A stretch of 64,000 nucleotides of DNA from Selenomonadales bacterium (GTDB taxonomy: Bacteria > Bacillota > Negativicutes > Sporomusales > UBA7701): assembly GCA_029975165.1 (NCBI GenBank), contig JARKPR010000049.1:1-64000 (forward strand), in the 5' to 3' direction. The stretch's first letter is position 1. Every line of letters begins with the position of its first letter. The position numbers were made by a program, and so were the translations under genes. Shown one piece after another: positions 60,455-64,000 of the stretch. The notes beneath the pieces were generated by a model. The model saw only the letters and a list, made by a program, of their open reading frames with translations, had not been told where the DNA came from and did no database searches.

Positions 60455-62005
60455 CTAAACGGGGGGTGAAGCAAACGGCTGGGGCGCCGCCATTTCCATC
60501 GCCACCCCGTGCCTTCTACCCAAAAAATCCTCGAACTTGTGCACCTTGACCGGGGCGGCGAAGCGCATGTAGTTAGTCGCCACCACCATCTCGCCGCAGT
60601 CGAGGTTTTTGATCTCGTTGCGCTGTTGGAGGATGTCCTTGCGGCACATCGCCTCCAGCTTGCCGCGGTCGGCCTTGGATGCCAGGCCGAGGATAAACAG
60701 CGTATTGAGCTGCGACAGCACCTTGTCGGCCAACAGGCGCGGCTGCTGGTCGACCACGCACAGGCCGAGGTTGAACTTGCGGGCCTCGCTCACCAGACGG
60801 GCGAAGACGTTGTTGCTGCCGTGCTCCTTCTTGCCGAGGAAGCGGTGGGCCTCCTCAAGGACGATCAGGATGGGCTTGGCCTGGCGGCGCTCGGCGTCGC
60901 TCTTGGCGGCGTAGTGCGACAGCAGCTTCTTGGACAGCAGCGTCGACAGGGCCAGCTCGCCGACCGGGGAAACGTTCTTGAGCTCGACCAGCACCACCTT
61001 GCCCTGTTCTAGCTCGCCCATCATGCCGGCCACCACCGACTCCGTCCCCTCGGCGATGTTGAGCTCGTTCTTCAGATTCCAGCAAATGCTCTTGATCTTG
61101 CTGACCGTCGGCGTCTGGAACTTCTGGCCGGTGCTCGCCTTCAGCTCGTCGATGAGATCGGCGGTGTCGTATTGCAGCACATCCCGCACCCAGTTCTCGG
61201 CCAGGACGGTCGACAGCTTGTAAATGGCGTCGAACTGCGGCTCGGTAAAGGTGGCGCAGGCGGTCACGTCCTCGGGGCCGACCTCGCCGAAATTTACGGT
61301 CAATTGGCGGGCGTAGTCGGCCTGGGGGTGGGCGTTGTAGACCGCGAGCCGTTCCCCCACCTGGGGATGGCGGGCCAGGTCGCGGTAATACTCGTTGTGG
61401 ACGTCGAATACCAACATGCCGTAGTTGCCGTTATCGATGACCGAACCGGCCAGCACCTTCACCAGGTTGCTCTTCCCCGACCCGGTCGTGCCGAAAATGC
61501 CGATATGCTCGGTGATCGCCTTGCTGCCGTAAATGCCGACCGGCAGCTCGAGAATGCCCCGGCCGCTCTTAAGAAAACCGATCTCCAAGTCGCCCTTCAT
61601 CTCGGCCAGCAGGGCGGTATCGGCGGCGCTCAGGCCGCGCACCTCGCAAAAGAAATCCGGGCAGGTCTTGGGGTTGTAAAGGTGGTTCTCGCCGTCGGCG
61701 TAGCACAGCTGCTCGGCCATGCCGATCTTGACGGTGTGGTTGCCGCCGAGGTAAAACTCCAGCTCCTCCTGCTTCTCCACCTGGCCCTCGGCGTTGAGCT
61801 TGCTCATCAGGTAGCCGACATTGTTGATTCCCGACCAGCGCGACTTCACCTTGAAATCGTAGGCCCGGATATAAAAACGGTCGCCGCTTTTCCCCTCGAC
61901 GACCAGGATGTCGCCGAAATCCACGTCCTGGCCCGGGGCGACGACAAACTCGACGTACGTGCCCTTGGCGTAAATCAGCCGGCCCTTGTAATCGCTCACC
62001 AGCAC
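60455..62005 (-). CDS. HerA-family ATP-binding protein (DUF87)
   Basis: A 516-residue hexameric-translocase-type ATPase. An N-terminal HAS barrel-like domain covers residues 1-150. Walker A is IGIFGTTGSGKSNLVKVLAG; Walker B and Glu are in PILIVLEEAHRFLG; VVDQQPRLLADKVLSQLNTL is typical of HerA/VirB4-like proteins. HerA usually works with the NurA nuclease in DNA end resection or in defence systems, but no nurA, nuclease or partner is next to it. Start GTG 62005, or GTG 61999 with better spacing from AAAGGGGG. It interrupts the conserved floA-yqfC order. Confidence 0.85.
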   Translation of the reverse strand: MLVSDYKGRLIYAKGTYVEFVVAPGQDVDFGDILVVEGKSGDRFYIRAYDFKVKSRWSGINNVGYLMSKLNAEGQVEKQEELEFYLGGNHTVKIGMAEQLCYADGENHLYNPKTCPDFFCEVRGLSAADTALLAEMKGDLEIGFLKSGRGILELPVGIYGSKAITEHIGIFGTTGSGKSNLVKVLAGSVIDNGNYGMLVFDVHNEYYRDLARHPQVGERLAVYNAHPQADYARQLTVNFGEVGPEDVTACATFTEPQFDAIYKLSTVLAENWVRDVLQYDTADLIDELKASTGQKFQTPTVSKIKSICWNLKNELNIAEGTESVVAGMMGELEQGKVVLVELKNVSPVGELALSTLLSKKLLSHYAAKSDAERRQAKPILIVLEEAHRFLGKKEHGSNNVFARLVSEARKFNLGLCVVDQQPRLLADKVLSQLNTLFILGLASKADRGKLEAMCRKDILQQRNEIKNLDCGEMVVATNYMRFAAPVKVHKFEDFLGRRHGVAMEMAAPQPFASPPV

Positions 62006-62064
62006 GCCCCCTTTCGCTCTCGCGAAATTTTTGCGGACATTTTTTAGTCTGCGCGCCGGGGTAC

Positions 62065-62094
62065 AAAAAAAAACAGGGATTGATTTCCCTGTTT
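62065..62094 (-). terminator. Leftward terminator upstream of the HerA-like gene
   Basis: AAACAGGGA-6-TCCCTGTTT. On the minus strand the stem is followed by nine T, an unusually long U-tract. It would end transcription coming from the floA side. Confidence 0.9.
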
Positions 62095-62100
62095 AATACC

Positions 62101-62287
62101 GGCCGTTGATAAGCGAAACTTGGCTCGGGCGGCTGGCCCGAGCCTTAGTTGAGCTATTCGCGCCCCCGGCGCGGGAAAGCCCCATCTGCGGCGTTGCTCC
62201 TCAGAGCGCTTGCTAGCGTATGCAACCAAGTACGCGTCGCAACGCGTTCTTCTGGTGCGCCTTGCATATAGGGCTTTCTGAACGGCC
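62101..62287. repeat. Intergenic inverted-repeat element, copy D (full length)
   Basis: Outer arms GGCCGTT and AACGGCC. On the minus strand it carries CAAGGCGCACCAGAAG, GCGTAC, ATACGCT, GAGGAGCAACGC and CAGATGGGGCTTTCC, the same blocks as copy A. A nested hairpin GGCTCGGGC-GGCT-GGCCCGAGCC occupies 62122-62143. The 62006-62316 gap contains this element and the terminator only. Confidence 0.7.
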
Positions 62288-62316
62288 TTGATTTTTTGGT
62301 GAATACGATTTAAAGC

Positions 62317-62790
62317 TTATCGCCCGAAGCCGTGGCGGAACGGCCGCTTGCAGCGCGGCGGCTGGATTATCTCGGCGAAAATGATGCCGTTGACCACCGC
62401 CGCCTGGTCGAGTTTCCCGTCCCACGGGCGGGACTCGGCGACGCTCGCGGCCACCGCCGGCACCTCCTGCGGGACGTAGTTCGACTCCACCGGCTTGGCA
62501 TGGGGAACGGGCGGCCGATGGACGGCGGCCGCGGGCCGGGGTCGTTTCTCGTCGGCCGGCGGCAACACGATATCGGGGCCGGGTATGCGGGCCGGCACCG
62601 GCGGCAGCGACCGCTCCTCCCTCGGCCGGCGCCCCGCGGGCGGCGGGACGCGGTCGGGTTCCGGCGGCAACGGTGCCTGGTCGGGAATCTCGGGGTATTT
62701 GTATTCTGCCTGGCGGCGTTTCTTTTTCAGCAGCTCCGGCACCAGGTAGAAGAGGAGCATCAAGATCAGAGGTACGATTATATCCCACAT
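62317..62790 (-). CDS. Membrane-anchored proline-rich hypothetical protein
   Basis: A 157-residue protein with one N-terminal TM helix (residues 4-19, IIVPLILMLLFYLVPELL) followed by KKKRRQ, so the rest is likely cytoplasmic. Residues 30-105 are proline/arginine-rich and disordered. The C-terminus has a more ordered stretch, DQAAVVNGIIFAEIIQPPRC. I do not recognise a family with confidence. It is 9 bases downstream of floA and probably cotranscribed with nfeD-floA. Confidence 0.65.
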   Translation of the reverse strand: MWDIIVPLILMLLFYLVPELLKKKRRQAEYKYPEIPDQAPLPPEPDRVPPPAGRRPREERSLPPVPARIPGPDIVLPPADEKRPRPAAAVHRPPVPHAKPVESNYVPQEVPAVAASVAESRPWDGKLDQAAVVNGIIFAEIIQPPRCKRPFRHGFGR

Positions 62791-62799
62791 GGCGGCCGC

Positions 62800-63804
62800 C
62801 TATTTCTTGTCGTCGGTCTTGCTCGGCGGCGCCGCCGGCCCGGCCTTGCTGATGGTCTCGCGCATCTGGGTATCGGCGAGGATGTTGTTCATATTGTAAT
62901 AATCCATCACCCCGAGGCGGCCTTCCTTGAGGGCGAAGGACAGCGCCTTGGGAACGTCGGCCTGGGCTTCGACCACCTTGGCCTGCATCTCCTGGGTGTA
63001 GGCCTTCATTTCCTGCTCCTTGGCCACGGCCATGGCGCGGCGCTCCTCGGCCTTGGCCTGGGCGACGCGTTTCTCGGCCTCGGCCTGGTCGGTCATCAGC
63101 TCGGCGCCGATGTTGCGGCCGACATCGACGTCGGCGATGTCGATCGACAGGATCTCGAACGCCGTGCCGGCGTCCAGTCCCTTGGAGAGCACAGTGCGCG
63201 AAATGTGGTCCGGGTTCTCCAGCACGTCCTTGTGGTCGGTCGCCGAACCGACGCTGGTGACGATGCCTTCGCCGACGCGGGCGATGATGGTCGCCTCGCC
63301 GGCGCCGCCCACCAGGCGATCGATGTTGGCCCGCACCGTCACGCGGGCCTTGACCTTCAGCTCGATGCCGTTCTTGGCCACCGCGGACACGAACGGCGTC
63401 TCGATAACCTTCGGATTGACGCTCATCTGCACCGCCTCCAGCACATTGCGGCCGGCGAGGTCGATGGCCGCCGAGCGCTCGAACGGCAGGGCGATCTGGG
63501 CGCGGTGGGCGGCGATGAGGGCGTCGATGACCCGGTCGACGTTGCCGCCGGCCAGGAAGTGGGCCTCAAGCTGGTTGACGTTGACATCCAGCCCGGCCTT
63601 GTTGGCCTTGATGAGCGGCAGAACGATCTGCGCCGGCGGCACGCGGCGGAGACGCATGCCGATGAGAGTGAATATCCCCACGTGGACGCCGGCGGCGATG
63701 GCCGAAATCCACAGGCCCAGGGGTACGAAATGCAGAAACAGGGCCAGACCGATGATGAAGAGAACCAGAATGAACACGCTGCTGATCAAAGGTGCCAATG
63801 CCAT
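62800..63804 (-). CDS. floA: Flotillin-like protein FloA
   Basis: A 334-residue lipid-microdomain scaffold. The N-terminal hydrophobic region (5-50) is followed by the SPFH-like core ([20 protein letters not shown]) and [20 protein letters not shown]. The C-terminal coiled coil is rich in EA repeats ([20 protein letters not shown]). The size and sequence match YqfA/FloA. GGGAGG precedes the ATG. It follows an NfeD partner gene as usual. Confidence 0.95.
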   Translation of the reverse strand: MALAPLISSVFILVLFIIGLALFLHFVPLGLWISAIAAGVHVGIFTLIGMRLRRVPPAQIVLPLIKANKAGLDVNVNQLEAHFLAGGNVDRVIDALIAAHRAQIALPFERSAAIDLAGRNVLEAVQMSVNPKVIETPFVSAVAKNGIELKVKARVTVRANIDRLVGGAGEATIIARVGEGIVTSVGSATDHKDVLENPDHISRTVLSKGLDAGTAFEILSIDIADVDVGRNIGAELMTDQAEAEKRVAQAKAEERRAMAVAKEQEMKAYTQEMQAKVVEAQADVPKALSFALKEGRLGVMDYYNMNNILADTQMRETISKAGPAAPPSKTDDKK

Positions 63805-63825
63805 AACGATACATTCCTCCCGATA

Positions 63826-64000
63826 TTATTCTTGATCTGCCAAGGGGCGGACGACGATGCGGTTGCCGCTGACGCTCACCACCTTGACCTTGGTGCCGGC
63901 GTCGATGAACTGCCCCTCGGACACAACGTCGAGGTGGGCGCCGTCGATGTCGACCATCCCCGCCGGCCGCAGGATCTTCATTACGACCCCCGTCCGGCCG
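63826..64000 (-). CDS. NfeD-family protein, C-terminal part (runs off window)
   Basis: The last 57 codons of a minus-strand gene encode an OB-fold typical of NfeD (GRTGVVMKILRPAGMVDIDG, then AHLDVVSEGQFIDAGTKVKV and SGNRIVVRPL). NfeD proteins pair with flotillins. The stop is 22 bases upstream of the floA ATG. Confidence 0.85.
   Translation of the reverse strand, partial: GRTGVVMKILRPAGMVDIDGAHLDVVSEGQFIDAGTKVKVVSVSGNRIVVRPLADQE

Overview
The window reads as GC-rich chromosomal DNA from an endospore-forming, diderm Firmicute of the Negativicutes type (Sporomusaceae-like). The case for this is a LptA/OstA lipopolysaccharide-transport protein (diderm) sitting in the same chromosomal neighbourhood as the sporulation genes yqfC and yqfD, a glycine T-box, and the Bacillus-like order nfeD-floA-yqfC-yqfD-phoH-pgpH-ybeY-dgkA-cdd-era-yqzL-recO-glyQS-(PPDK regulator)-dnaG-sigA. 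The genus is an inference; no rRNA is present.

Left part (1-13 kb): the 5' end of a lactate permease gene, a NarL-type two-component system and a soluble chemotaxis-type signalling protein. The kinase and the chemoreceptor share a CdaR-like diacid-recognition sensor domain. Next comes a leftward catabolic operon: a tripartite tricarboxylate transporter (tctC-tctB-tctA), a full TPP-dependent 2-oxo acid/acetoin dehydrogenase complex (E1alpha, E1beta, E2, a small ABM-fold protein, E3), a short-chain-dehydrogenase relic and a zinc alcohol dehydrogenase. A divergent LysR regulator with a perfect palindrome in the intergenic region probably controls it.

14-19 kb: a MarR regulator with an ArsM arsenite methyltransferase-GNAT fusion, a secreted CAP/YkwD protein, a polyprenyl-phosphate glycosyltransferase, AroH chorismate mutase and a small DUF1540 protein.

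19-27.6 kb: a leftward respiratory [NiFe]-hydrogenase module: tatA, polyferredoxin, two heme-biosynthesis radical SAM enzymes (AhbC/NirJ1 and AhbD/NirJ2), Tat-exported small subunit, large subunit, cytochrome b, maturation protease and a HupH-type protein. The last gene is a hidden selenoprotein gene (CC/Se-type): its reading frame contains an in-frame TGA followed by a SECIS-like hairpin, so ordinary gene callers split or miss it. Heme production, export, electron transfer and maturation are thus encoded together.

27.6-38.9 kb: a 5'-nucleotidase, an OmpR-type two-component system whose sensor carries a Gly/Met/His repeat, thioredoxin, a GDT1 cation transporter, a nitroreductase, RNase P RNA, thiE, a zinc-ribbon coiled-coil protein, a Nif3-family protein, trmK, thpR and three tRNAs (Glu, CAT-anticodon, Asn). 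38.9-64 kb is the housekeeping supercluster, transcribed almost wholly leftward. It has insertions of diderm (lptA), ion-transport (CNNM, DUF502, MgtE-N/CBS) and HerA-type genes. A family of intergenic inverted repeats, full-length or shrunken, occurs at about 35.1, 42.1, 45.2, 53.3 and 62.1-62.3 kb.
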